From: Gemmatimonadota bacterium
GTDB lineage: Bacteria; Gemmatimonadota; Gemmatimonadetes; Longimicrobiales; Gaopeijiaceae
NCBI GenBank assembly: GCA_029262115.1
Contig: JAJCZZ010000012.1
Location: 1-64,000, forward strand
Reading direction: 5' to 3'
DNA length: 64,000 nucleotides
Positions 24,461 to 32,623 of this stretch are shown piece after piece. Below the pieces are notes generated by a model. It did not search any database. It worked only from the letters and a program-made list of their open reading frames with translations, and was not told the DNA's origin. Position 1 is the first letter of the stretch. Each line of letters begins with the position of its first letter. The translations under genes were made by a program, and so were the position numbers.

Positions 24461-25953
24461 GGCACTCGCCCCCCCAGGACCCGACCGCGAAGGCCCGGGT
24501 CACGGCCGAGGGCGACACGAAGCGAGAGCCAACCCCGATCCTGACTCCACGCATCGATGCTGGGGCCTCCTGCCGGATCTGCATCCCAGAGACGGTAGCG
24601 AAGCACTCCTCCGCTCACGCCCACCCTCTCCGTAACCTGCGCCACGCCGGACAAGCCTCCGCCGATGGCGCGGCCGTCGCCGAGCCGGAACTCCTCGAAC
24701 CGTTGGAAGGTGACTCCGGTGACGTCGAGTCGCACGTCCGGCGACGCGCTCCAGGACACTCGAGCGTTCGCGCCCGAGAGGAACGCTCCAGGAAGCCAAT
24801 CGATCTCGTAGGTCGACGACACCGAGACGTCTCGGCTGGCACCCCAGGTCGCACCCACCTCCCCCCGCCATCCCCGGTCCTCCAGGGCGGACAGGAAGAC
24901 CGGGCTGTCGGAGGCACCGTACCGTCGGGCCGCCCCGCTCGCCCAGACCCCGAGAGCCGGACGGGGGGACGCGCTGACCCGAAGGCCCACCTCATGGTAC
25001 GGAACCGGGTCGAAGAAGCCCCAGATCGTCGATAGTTCGAAGTACGGCACGTACCGTCGGGCGCTCAACTCCGCCAGGACAGTGGACGAAGGCGCCCACG
25101 AGGCCGTCACGTGGGCCTTCCCCACCCTACCGAACGCGAAGTCCCAGTCGGCGGAGCCGGTCACCCGGACGGGGGCCAAAGCGAGGGAGCGGATATCCAG
25201 CGACGCACGCTCGGACACGAGGCCCGACCGGTCGCTCCAGATCTCACGCTGGTAGCGCAGGCCCACGGACGTGCTTCCGGCGAGGCGCCCCGAGAACGCC
25301 CCGCCCACGAGCCAGGCATTCCGATCCGGCACGAAGCTCTCAAAACCGCGCAGCGCCTCGTGCCGTGGCTCGGAGAGCCCGCGTGCCAGGCTTCGCCCGC
25401 CGAACGCCTCGATGCGAGCCCCCGCGCCCAGGCTATGGAGCGCCACCCCCACGCTCGCCCCGTCGTATGCGGTGAAGCCGAGTCCGGAAGCGTTCTCCTG
25501 GCGGCCCAGTCGAACACGCCATCCCGCTCGCTCGAGCTGTGCGAACAGGAGCATCACATCGAGGCGGTCATCCGCGCGTGGCCACCCGATCTCGTCACCC
25601 GAATCGACACGACCGCGCAGGAGGCTCGTGAAGCTCAGACCACGCATTCCCAGGCCCCACGCGGTCAGTGAGAGGTCCTGCAAACCGGACCAAGCCCGAC
25701 CGGGCGATGTCGGCGCAAGGCGGGCCGAGGAGGCGGGAGAAAGGATGGGTAGCTCCACGAACCGCCCGGTGGTCGTTGCCCAACCGCGGACGCCCTGGGC
25801 CTCAACTGATCCGACTGCGAGCGAGACGACCGCGCCGCATGTGAGAATCAAACGGCCAAGGACCCCAGCAACGCCCGACGATCGGCCGGCGCGGGTGAAA
25901 ACCACCCGCGATGACACCGCCCGCATGTTTGCCTCTGCGCGCCGACGGGTCAT
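24457..25953 (-). CDS. Predicted outer-membrane beta-barrel of the cytochrome operon
   Basis: The protein has 498 residues from the ATG at 25953, which overlaps the previous stop and follows GGAGG. After a signal peptide ending near AVGSVEAQG, the rest is rich in alternating hydrophobic/polar strands with aromatic girdles (for example RVRLGRQENASGLGFTAYDG, VGLRYQREIWSD, YFELSTIWGFFDPVPYHEVG). Tight turns recur about every 10-20 residues and cysteines are almost absent from the mature part, as expected of a porin. By position between multihaem cytochromes it is the likely sheath of a porin-cytochrome complex, analogous to MtrB or OmbB. No sequence family was recognised. Confidence 0.75.
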   Translation of the reverse strand: MTRRRAEANMRAVSSRVVFTRAGRSSGVAGVLGRLILTCGAVVSLAVGSVEAQGVRGWATTTGRFVELPILSPASSARLAPTSPGRAWSGLQDLSLTAWGLGMRGLSFTSLLRGRVDSGDEIGWPRADDRLDVMLLFAQLERAGWRVRLGRQENASGLGFTAYDGASVGVALHSLGAGARIEAFGGRSLARGLSEPRHEALRGFESFVPDRNAWLVGGAFSGRLAGSTSVGLRYQREIWSDRSGLVSERASLDIRSLALAPVRVTGSADWDFAFGRVGKAHVTASWAPSSTVLAELSARRYVPYFELSTIWGFFDPVPYHEVGLRVSASPRPALGVWASGAARRYGASDSPVFLSALEDRGWRGEVGATWGASRDVSVSSTYEIDWLPGAFLSGANARVSWSASPDVRLDVTGVTFQRFEEFRLGDGRAIGGGLSGVAQVTERVGVSGGVLRYRLWDADPAGGPSIDAWSQDRGWLSLRVALGRDPGLRGRVLGGRVP

Positions 25954-27488
25954 CGCCGGCCTCCCGTGGGCTCCGGCAGGGCATGGCACTCGATGCAGTT
26001 CTCTTCCGGCCTGTGGTCCTCCATGTCCTGGTGGCAGGACACGCAGAAGTCTCGTGTCCGTGGGATCGCCGCCACCCGGGGCGGCGCCTCCACATGGCAC
26101 GTCACGCAGTCCACGTGCGCATCGACCGTATGCGCGTCGTCCGGAGGATCAAGGTGGCACGACGCGCACCTCACGTCTGGCTCATGATGCTCCTCGTGGC
26201 AGCCCACACAGCTGACGTCCTCCGCCGACAGGATGGTGCCTTCCGTATGGCAGGACGCGCAGTTCACCGCCGCGTGGGAGGGATGGTCGAAGTCCATCGA
26301 GCGCGTGCCCGCGTCGCCGATGGAGGGAGTGAAGGGCCGTACGACCGGCAGGACCGCCTCGGGGGTTTCGCCGGCGGAATGGCAGCTCGTGCAATCCCCG
26401 ACGACTGGCTCCGTGTGGTGGCACGAGAGGCAGTCCTGGGGTGACGACAACGTCACCTGACCATGGCTTTCGACGGTCTCATGACACGAGGCACAGTCCA
26501 CGTCGGTGTGCTGTGAGTGGTCGAAGTCGCGCGTGACTCCAGGCGCGCTCGCCTGTGTGTCCTGGTGACAGGCGGCGCATTCACTGCCGTCCACCGTGAA
26601 CACATGCGCGGTGTGGCAAACGCTGCAGTCGGCGACGGTCTCATCGGAGAGGCCGACGTGATGGGGAGTCAAGCCCACCGGGTCGGCGTGGCACTGGGCG
26701 GTCGCGCAGGTCTGGACCGCTTCCGCGGGCGCGCTCTGCGCGTGCGGGTTGTGGCAGGCTCCGCACGACTGCTCGTGCGGCTCGTCGTCGGGCATGTCCA
26801 CCAGGAGCTGCATTTCGTGGCACGCCAGGCATTCGTTCTGCTGCGGGCGCATGGCCGTAGCCAACTCGCCCGAGCCGACGTCCGCATTGAAGCCGTGACA
26901 CGAGGCGCAATGGATGGTCAGGTCGCTCATGCGACCCAACTGGATGTCCACGTCCGTATGGCACCCCGACTGCGCGCACGTCTTGTCCGTGGCCGCGAAT
27001 TCGTGCACCGACGTCGAATGACAGCGCACACACGCCAGGTCCTGCAATTCCGAGTCGTCGGACTCGAAGTGGACGCGGTGCCCCGCCGTGTTGGCGATGT
27101 CCTCCCATTCCTCGGACCCCGCGTTCACGTGGCACCCTTCGCACTTGGCGTTTTCCACCTCCGCATGCACCCCGAGGCTATCCGGGTTCTCCAGGATCTG
27201 GGTGAGCCCCATCTGCGAGCGGGCCAGCAGCGTGGGCTTGTGGCACTCCTTGCACCCCAGGTCGGCGTGCGCGCTCGCCGCGAAACGCTCGTACGGGTCC
27301 TGCATCAGGTGGCACGACAGGCAGAACTCGTTGTCGTGTTCGATCCAATCGTAGGTGCGGTAGCCCAGGGCCGCGGAACCGGCTACGAGCGCGAGCCCCG
27401 CAACCACGAGGCCCGCCATCGCGGGCCCCGAGAGTGCCGAAAGGCGGCGCCTCACCCGAGACGCCGCCCCCCGCGTCCTACCGGACAC
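25950..27488 (-). CDS. Membrane-anchored multihaem cytochrome with NapC/NirT-like start, 20 haem motifs
   Basis: The 512-residue protein has one N-terminal transmembrane helix (AMAGLVVAGLALVAGSAALGY, about 23-43) followed at once by a NapC/NirT/NrfH-like section (FCLSCHLMQDPYERF, GCKECHKPTLLARSQMGL). NapC-type proteins oxidise quinols in the inner membrane. The chain continues far beyond the usual four haems: I count 18 CxxCH motifs plus two CX4CH motifs (CAQSGCH and CATAQCH), 20 in all. It could carry electrons from the quinone pool across the periplasm. It lies 24 bp after the lipoprotein cytochrome and overlaps the barrel gene by 4 bp. Confidence 0.88.
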   Translation of the reverse strand: MSGRTRGAASRVRRRLSALSGPAMAGLVVAGLALVAGSAALGYRTYDWIEHDNEFCLSCHLMQDPYERFAASAHADLGCKECHKPTLLARSQMGLTQILENPDSLGVHAEVENAKCEGCHVNAGSEEWEDIANTAGHRVHFESDDSELQDLACVRCHSTSVHEFAATDKTCAQSGCHTDVDIQLGRMSDLTIHCASCHGFNADVGSGELATAMRPQQNECLACHEMQLLVDMPDDEPHEQSCGACHNPHAQSAPAEAVQTCATAQCHADPVGLTPHHVGLSDETVADCSVCHTAHVFTVDGSECAACHQDTQASAPGVTRDFDHSQHTDVDCASCHETVESHGQVTLSSPQDCLSCHHTEPVVGDCTSCHSAGETPEAVLPVVRPFTPSIGDAGTRSMDFDHPSHAAVNCASCHTEGTILSAEDVSCVGCHEEHHEPDVRCASCHLDPPDDAHTVDAHVDCVTCHVEAPPRVAAIPRTRDFCVSCHQDMEDHRPEENCIECHALPEPTGGRR

Positions 27489-27512
27489 GATCAGTCCCGA
27501 GCCCCGGAGGGC

Positions 27513-28949
27513 TCAATCCTGCCCCGCCGTGCTCCCACCCAGGATCCGCTGCATGTTCAGGTGGGTGGAGCTGGTGAGGCCGTACTCCTCCTTCACTTCG
27601 CGGATCGAGGCAATCAGAAGTGCCTCCGTGAGAACCGGGTTGTGCACGGCAGACCCACCGATGCGCGCCAGATCGGCGTTGAACTTCGATCCTTCGCCGA
27701 CGGTGTAACGGCTATCATCGGTGCTGAACTCGCTCTCCGGCACCTGCGCCAGGAGCGCTTCAAGTTCGTCCGCGAGGCTGTTCAGGCGTGACTGCGCGTT
27801 CGCCAGCAGCGCTCGCGCCGTATTCTCCGTGCCGTGACAGCCTGCGGTCGTGCACGTCTGGAACGTCTTCTCGGACTCCTCGCACGCCCCACCCGCGACC
27901 GGCTTCCCGGTCGGGTCCAGGCACGGTACGGCCTCGAATACATGCCCCGTGGCCTGGAACGTGAAGTCACCTGTGGCCGCATCGGTCACGGTGAAGGAGT
28001 TCACGTGGCAGCCCGCGCACAGACGTGGGTTCCGCTCCGACCCGTGCGTCGCCACGATGGGCCCGTTGAACTCCAGCGACGGCGGCCACCACCCCGCCGT
28101 ACCGACCAGGAGCGGTCCTTGCGGTGAATGCGGACCACGGAACGAGGTCGGGTCCGGCGTGCCACGCTTGTGGTGGCAGCGCATACAAAGGTTCTGCTCC
28201 TCGTTCGCCACGTCGATCGGGAAGCGGAGCTGAGCCGTGTTCTCCGAGCCGTGCGGGTCGTGACAGACCGCGCAGGTGATGGCCATGTGCTCACCGGGCT
28301 GTTCCAACGACGCCTTCTCGATGTAATCGGCGTCGACGCCCCACGTCTTCAGCGCGCCCTCACCCGTATGGCAGGATTCGCACTCCGCGCGGCCGGCGGG
28401 GAATGCATTCACGCTCCCGTGCGCCGACTGTGACCACTCCTCGACGAACGGATGGTGCGTGCCTTGGTGGCACTCCGCGCACCCCTGCGTCAGATCCTGT
28501 CCAACCGCCATCGAGGCAAACGGCTGCGTCGCCTCCGGATCCGTAACGTGGTCGAGTCCCGGCCCATGGCAACTTTCGCACGACACGTCATGATAGCGAT
28601 CCTCGCCCGTGGCCTCGAAGCCGGCCACGCCCTCGATGAGGTTGCCGTTCTCCCCCACCGTGTGGCACCCGTTGCAGAACTCCTGCTGCCCCCCGCTGTT
28701 GACGAGTGTGGCCCAGGCGTCCGAGTGCTGTGAGCCTTCCCACTGCGACTGCGTACCGACGTGGCAGTTGCCGCACGTGGTTGTCTTGTTCGCCTGGTCG
28801 CTGTATCCGAGAAAGCCCATCGCCTGCGTCAGCGGCTCCTCGAAGAGCTCTCGATCCTGAAACACGATCTTCTCGTCGACGCACGCCGCTGCGAAAAGCG
28901 CAGCGAGTGCCGGTAGGACAAGCGCGAATCTTTTGGCTCGCGTGATCAT
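27513..28949 (-). CDS. Lipoprotein multihaem cytochrome, 9 haem motifs, first gene of the operon
   Basis: The 478-residue protein has a lipoprotein signal peptide (VLPALAALFAAACVDEK, lipidated Cys23). Eight CxxCH motifs (from CGNCH to CAGCH) and one CX4CH motif (CTTAGCH) follow. The last ~100 residues lack haem sites and look helical. Motifs such as CESCHGPG and CAVCHDPHG occur in cytochrome c554-like and extracellular decahaem proteins. As a lipoprotein paired with a porin it is the best candidate for the outer-surface end of the conduit, though the side of the membrane is inference. AGAGGACC precedes the ATG, and a sigma70-like promoter lies about 65-90 bp upstream. Confidence 0.88.
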   Translation of the reverse strand: MITRAKRFALVLPALAALFAAACVDEKIVFQDRELFEEPLTQAMGFLGYSDQANKTTTCGNCHVGTQSQWEGSQHSDAWATLVNSGGQQEFCNGCHTVGENGNLIEGVAGFEATGEDRYHDVSCESCHGPGLDHVTDPEATQPFASMAVGQDLTQGCAECHQGTHHPFVEEWSQSAHGSVNAFPAGRAECESCHTGEGALKTWGVDADYIEKASLEQPGEHMAITCAVCHDPHGSENTAQLRFPIDVANEEQNLCMRCHHKRGTPDPTSFRGPHSPQGPLLVGTAGWWPPSLEFNGPIVATHGSERNPRLCAGCHVNSFTVTDAATGDFTFQATGHVFEAVPCLDPTGKPVAGGACEESEKTFQTCTTAGCHGTENTARALLANAQSRLNSLADELEALLAQVPESEFSTDDSRYTVGEGSKFNADLARIGGSAVHNPVLTEALLIASIREVKEEYGLTSSTHLNMQRILGGSTAGQD

Positions 28950-29012
28950 GGTCCTCTGCCATCTCCCTTGTCCGGTTGCGCCGGACGTCCGTTCCCCATC
29001 CGTAGACTTACG

Positions 29013-29040
29013 TATATAAGGGTAGGGATCGCGCGGGCAA
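29013..29040 (-). promoter_or_regulatory. Promoter of the cytochrome operon
   Basis: On the minus strand TTGCCC (29040-29035) and TATATA (29018-29013) are 16 bp apart, a sigma70-like promoter. The predicted transcript start is near 29006, giving a leader of about 57 nt before the ATG at 28949. The region is locally AT-rich (ACTTACGTATATAAGG), unlike the surroundings. Confidence 0.55.
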
Positions 29041-29059
29041 GACGCTGTGGGGAGATCCC

Positions 29060-29578
29060 CTATTTCGTATCCTGCCGAGACGGAACGGCGAGATGACCGC
29101 CTGCGATCGCCCGGAGGACGTCCATGGTCGTGACGATACCGACCAGTCTCTGGCCATCGAGGACCACCGCCCGATGGATACGGCCTCGCGAGAGAAACTC
29201 CGCCAACTCCTTCACGGACGTGGACGGACTCACGCCGAAGCTCACATCGGTCATGATATCGGCGACCGTCATCACGTCCCGTGTGGAGGCGTCGACACGC
29301 GACCAGTCGAGAACCATCAAGTCGGGTTCGTCGGGCAGGTGGTAGGAGTGCTCCACGTCGGGCAAGCCGCTATGCTCTACCAGGTCCAGGGTGGAGTCGT
29401 CGGCCGCCTTGCGAATGATGTCGGTTGCGGACACCACTCCAACGAGGGCACCATCTTCGGTGACAACCGGAGCCCCCGATATGTCCCGATCGGACAGGAA
29501 GCGAGTCAACTCGCGGAGGGTGGCGTCGGGGCGAACCGACGCGACGTTACGCTGCATGATGTCGGAAACGGTTCTCAT
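29060..29578 (-). CDS. CBS-domain pair protein
   Basis: The 172-residue protein is made of two CBS modules (VSDIMQRNVASVRPDATLRE near 4-23 and VADIMTDVSFGVSPSTSVKE near 106-125), each ending in a GVVSATDI / GIVTTMDV-type strand. CBS pairs bind adenosyl ligands such as AMP, ATP or NADH and sense energy state. No effector domain is attached. It lies upstream of the cytochrome operon on the same strand with a 110-bp gap that holds that operon's own promoter, so co-regulation is possible but unproven. The ATG at 29578 is used; upstream in-frame sequence is not CBS-like. Confidence 0.88.
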   Translation of the reverse strand: MRTVSDIMQRNVASVRPDATLRELTRFLSDRDISGAPVVTEDGALVGVVSATDIIRKAADDSTLDLVEHSGLPDVEHSYHLPDEPDLMVLDWSRVDASTRDVMTVADIMTDVSFGVSPSTSVKELAEFLSRGRIHRAVVLDGQRLVGIVTTMDVLRAIAGGHLAVPSRQDTK

Positions 29579-29698
29579 CCGGGTAGACTCCAGTGGAGAG
29601 GTGAGCAGGACCGGCACGACGTGTGGCCACACAACCCAAGTTAGGTCGCTGACCCGACTTCCTCCGTGGGGAAATCCACTCACTCGACGTAGGGAGCC

Positions 29699-30718
29699 AT
29701 GAGCCACTACCGAAATATCTTCGAGGCCTCGCCCGACGGCGTGCTGATCGTTGATTCGGGCGGCGTCATCCTGGAGGTCAACCGGAAGACGACGGACCTC
29801 TTCGGCTGGACCGAGGCTGAGCTGGTGGGCTCCGCCGTGGAGAAGCTCATTCCAGAAGCCATTCGGGAACGACATCGTGCGCACCGGGACGCCTACGTGC
29901 AGCGTCCACATCCGAGGGATATGGGCATCGGAGTCCTCCTTCAGGCGGTCCGCAAGGACGGCTCGACCTTCCCGGTCGAAATTGCACTGTCCCCCCTGCC
30001 GGATTCGTCCACCGAATCCGTTCGTGTCGTGGCAACCATTCGCGACGTCACGGAGAGGATTCGACTGCGCGACTTCGGAGCGGCGGCACTTCGCGCGACC
30101 GAAGACGAACGGAAGAGGGTCGCTCAGGAGTTGCACGACGACACGAGCCAACATCTCGCCGCCATCCTAATTCGCCTTCGGCTCGCTGAGCGGAATGCGG
30201 GTGACGACACCCGCGCGCTACTCGAAGAGGTCCGCCACGATCTCATGGAGACGTCCGAGGGGATCCGACGGATCGCCCGAGGTCTTCGACCCCCGGAACT
30301 CGAAGAGGCGGGCCTGGAAGCCGCCGTGCGTGGACGCGTACGCGAGTTCCGCAGGTCGAGCGGTATCCCCGTCCTGGTGGAGATCGAGGACGCCGGGGAC
30401 CTGGATCCCGTCTCGCAACTCGTCCTCTATCGCGTCGTCCAGGAGGCACTCCACAACACGGCACGACACTCGCGAGCCACACACGCGCATGTTCACATCG
30501 GAAGAACGGGTGACCACGTGTTCGTCGAAGTGGGTGACGACGGCGTAGGCTTCGACCTGGCGGACCACGACCACGGGACCCTGGGGATGGGACTCATGGG
30601 CATGCGGGAGCGCGTGGCTTCAGTCTCAGGCCGCATCACGATCGAGAGCGCTCCCCTCGAGGGAACCACGGTCAAGGCGCGACTTCCCTGCCGCACGCCG
30701 AGGATTGCCCGTGTCTAA
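29699..30718 (+). CDS. PAS-domain sensor histidine kinase, NarX/DegS class
   Basis: The 339-residue protein is soluble, with no membrane segment. The PAS domain covers about 1-120 ([19 protein letters not shown]). The HisKA_3 dimerisation helix has phospho-acceptor His146 in [14 protein letters not shown]. The HATPase domain has [13 protein letters not shown] (N box) and GDDGVGFD / [14 protein letters not shown] (G boxes). The stop overlaps the start of the downstream NarL-type regulator, so the two form a two-component system. No haem-binding or FAD-binding residue can be assigned in the PAS domain by eye. The signal could be redox-related, given the adjacent cytochrome operon, but that is only proximity. 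Confidence 0.9.
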   Translation: MSHYRNIFEASPDGVLIVDSGGVILEVNRKTTDLFGWTEAELVGSAVEKLIPEAIRERHRAHRDAYVQRPHPRDMGIGVLLQAVRKDGSTFPVEIALSPLPDSSTESVRVVATIRDVTERIRLRDFGAAALRATEDERKRVAQELHDDTSQHLAAILIRLRLAERNAGDDTRALLEEVRHDLMETSEGIRRIARGLRPPELEEAGLEAAVRGRVREFRRSSGIPVLVEIEDAGDLDPVSQLVLYRVVQEALHNTARHSRATHAHVHIGRTGDHVFVEVGDDGVGFDLADHDHGTLGMGLMGMRERVASVSGRITIESAPLEGTTVKARLPCRTPRIARV

Positions 30719-31358
30719 GGTTCGCGTCCTCCTGGTTGACGACCACCGTGTGTGCCGAACCGGCGTTCGGGCGCTCATCGAGACCGAGGCGCATGCCGAG
30801 GTCGTCGGGGAAGCGGACGACGGCGAGCAAGCCGTGGAGATGGCGCTCGCGCTGAAGCCCGACGTGATCGTCATGGATCTGTCGATGCCGGAGATGAACG
30901 GCCTGGAGGCTACCCGCAGGATCAACGCCCTCGGGCTCGGCTCCCGGGTGCTGATCCTGACCGTTCACGGGGAGGAGGAGTACCTCATTCCGGTCATCGA
31001 CGCCGGCGCGTGTGGATATGTCACGAAGATCGCGGCACACCGTGACCTGGGCCGGGCGCTCGACATCGTAGCGCGGGGCGAGGTGTACCTCCCACCCAAC
31101 GCGACCAAGATGATCCTCAACGAGTATCGCTCCTCGGACGACGAGAGTTCACGCCTTCGGTCGCTGTCACCCCGCGAGCGCGAGGTCCTCGCGCTCACCG
31201 CCGAGGGGTACAGTTCGCGCGAGGTCGGAGAGCGGCTGTTCATCTCTCCGAAGACCGTGGAGACCCACCGGTCTCGGATCATGTCCAAGATCGGCCTCAG
31301 CCACCGCGCCGAACTCGTCCGTTTCGCGCTGAAGGTCGGACTCCTCAAGCAGCCGTAG
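30711..31358 (+). CDS. NarL/FixJ-family response regulator
   Basis: The protein has 215 residues from the GTG at 30711, seven bases after GAGG and overlapping the kinase gene by 8 bp. The receiver domain has VLLVDDHR, phospho-acceptor Asp56 ([13 protein letters not shown]), Thr84 and Lys106. The LuxR-type HTH at the C-terminus reads [40 protein letters not shown] in two stretches. It should be phosphorylated by the coupled PAS kinase and activate sigma70 promoters. Targets cannot be seen; the cytochrome operon 2 kb away is a candidate. Confidence 0.92.
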   Translation: MSKVRVLLVDDHRVCRTGVRALIETEAHAEVVGEADDGEQAVEMALALKPDVIVMDLSMPEMNGLEATRRINALGLGSRVLILTVHGEEEYLIPVIDAGACGYVTKIAAHRDLGRALDIVARGEVYLPPNATKMILNEYRSSDDESSRLRSLSPREREVLALTAEGYSSREVGERLFISPKTVETHRSRIMSKIGLSHRAELVRFALKVGLLKQP

Positions 31359-31379
31359 GACGACCGAACACCCATCGCC

Positions 31380-31408
31380 TTGACATGCAACTATATGGTT
31401 GCATATTG
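31380..31408 (+). promoter_or_regulatory. Promoter with palindromic operator for the ArsR-like gene; probably leaderless
   Basis: TTGACA at 31380-31385 precedes a poor -10 (CATATT near 31402). ATGCAAC (31385-31391) and GTTGCAT (31398-31404) form a perfect inverted repeat with a 6-nt spacer lying between the two hexamers, the expected place for autorepression. The predicted transcript start coincides with the ATG at 31413, so the mRNA may be leaderless. Confidence 0.6.
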
Positions 31409-31412
31409 CAGC

Positions 31413-31745
31413 ATGAGCGATGTCTTCTCGGCACTGGCCGACCCCACCCGACGTTCGATTCTCGACCGGCTACGTGCCGATCCCGAGCTGACCGTGAACG
31501 AACTGGCCGAGCCGCTCAAGATGTCCCGTCAGGCCGTCACGAAGCACCTCGACCAGCTCGAGCGAGCCGGCCTGGTTGCAAGCGAGCGACGGGGACGGGA
31601 GCGGCGGCACCGGCTGATCGTGGATCCCCTCAGGGACGTGGACGACTGGCTCGCGCCGTACGCCGCCGAATGGGATCGCCGCCTCGCTCGCCTCAAGGCC
31701 CATGTGGATGGAGCCGAACCCCCCGCAACGGAGGACGGAAGATGA
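31413..31745 (+). CDS. ArsR-family winged-helix repressor
   Basis: The 110-residue protein starts MSDVFSALADPTRRSILDRL and contains the winged-helix pattern VNELAEPLKMSRQAVTKHLDQLERAGLV. This subgroup has no metal-binding cysteines and is normally paired with an AHSA1/SRPBCC gene, as here: the stop overlaps the start of the next gene as ATGA. It very likely binds the palindrome in its own promoter. The inducer is unknown. An in-frame ATG at 31398 or earlier would place the start inside the operator and is unlikely. Confidence 0.9.
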   Translation: MSDVFSALADPTRRSILDRLRADPELTVNELAEPLKMSRQAVTKHLDQLERAGLVASERRGRERRHRLIVDPLRDVDDWLAPYAAEWDRRLARLKAHVDGAEPPATEDGR

Positions 31746-32479
31746 CCGAACGTGTGATCGAAAAGCAGGTGGAGTTCACGGCGCCCCTCGCACGAGTGTG
31801 GCGCGCACTGACGGACTCCGGCGAGATCGGGTCCTGGTTCTCCGACTCGGCGGACTTCGAGCCCGTGGAAGGGTACGACGGGAGCGTCACCTGGCACGAC
31901 CATGGCACCTTCGCGCTTCGTGTCGAGATCGTGGACCCGCCGAAGAAGCTCGCTTGGCGGTGGTCGCACGAGTCCGGTGTGCCGATCGATGCCGACGTGG
32001 CGACCCTTGTGGAGTGGACCCTGACCGAGCGGGAGGACGGCGGCACGCTCCTGTCGGTGCGCGAGTCTGGATTCGCCACGGATGAGCGTCGCGAGGAGAA
32101 TGAAGGGGGATGGACGCAGGAACTCGGGCACCTCCTTTCATTCGTCGAGCCGAGTCGAGGGCCAAGCCTGCTCGGAAACAACGACGTGGCCATCCACGTC
32201 GACGATCTGGACGCGGCCGAGGCGTTCTATGTGCGTGGGCTGGGACTCCCGCTCGTGGCACGCACGGACGGGTATCTGGAGATCGACGCGGGCGCGTTCC
32301 GCCTCTGGGTCAACCAGTCGGATGGCCCGCCCGGCTTCATACCTTCGTTCGACGTAGCCGACCGCGACGCGGCACTGGCCCGCTTGCGGGGGGCGGGGGC
32401 ATCCGTGTCCCAGCACGGACGGAACAGCTACGCCGCTGACCCCTTCGGAAACCCGATCGACGTGGTCCAGACCGGTTGA
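31742..32479 (+). CDS. AHSA1/SRPBCC domain fused to a glyoxalase (VOC) domain
   Basis: The 245-residue protein joins two domains. Residues 1-135 form an AHSA1-type START-like fold (EKQVEFTAPLARVWRALTDSGEIGSWF), which binds small hydrophobic ligands. Residues 147-245 form a VOC/glyoxalase fold (NDVAIHVDDLDAAEAFYVRGLGL, then DPFGNPIDVVQ at the end). The DxFGNxI ending is typical of bleomycin-resistance/glyoxalase-like proteins. The two domains are usually separate genes next to ArsR regulators, so this is a natural fusion. The substrate is unknown. It is coupled to the ArsR-like gene by a 4-bp overlap. Confidence 0.88.
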   Translation: MTERVIEKQVEFTAPLARVWRALTDSGEIGSWFSDSADFEPVEGYDGSVTWHDHGTFALRVEIVDPPKKLAWRWSHESGVPIDADVATLVEWTLTEREDGGTLLSVRESGFATDERREENEGGWTQELGHLLSFVEPSRGPSLLGNNDVAIHVDDLDAAEAFYVRGLGLPLVARTDGYLEIDAGAFRLWVNQSDGPPGFIPSFDVADRDAALARLRGAGASVSQHGRNSYAADPFGNPIDVVQTG

Positions 32480-32507
32480 AGCTGCCGGAGGGCCTCCCGG
32501 TCGGGAC

Positions 32508-32575
32508 GTTCCGCGGAACCGGCACCGTCGGTGCGCGTTACTACATCATGCTTCATCGGGCGTTCGCCGATGAAG
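32508..32575 (+). other. Cluster of inverted repeats between the fusion gene and the protease gene
   Basis: GTTCCGCGGAAC at 32508-32519 is a perfect 12-bp palindrome. CTTCATCGG (32551-32559) and CCGATGAAG (32567-32575) form a perfect 9-bp hairpin with a 7-nt loop. There is no T-run, so it is a weak terminator candidate or a leader structure for the gene at 32624. Confidence 0.4.
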
Positions 32576-32623
32576 TCTCGGGAGGTCCGGGCAGGCCGAC
32601 GCAGTTCAGTGGGGAGATGAAGG

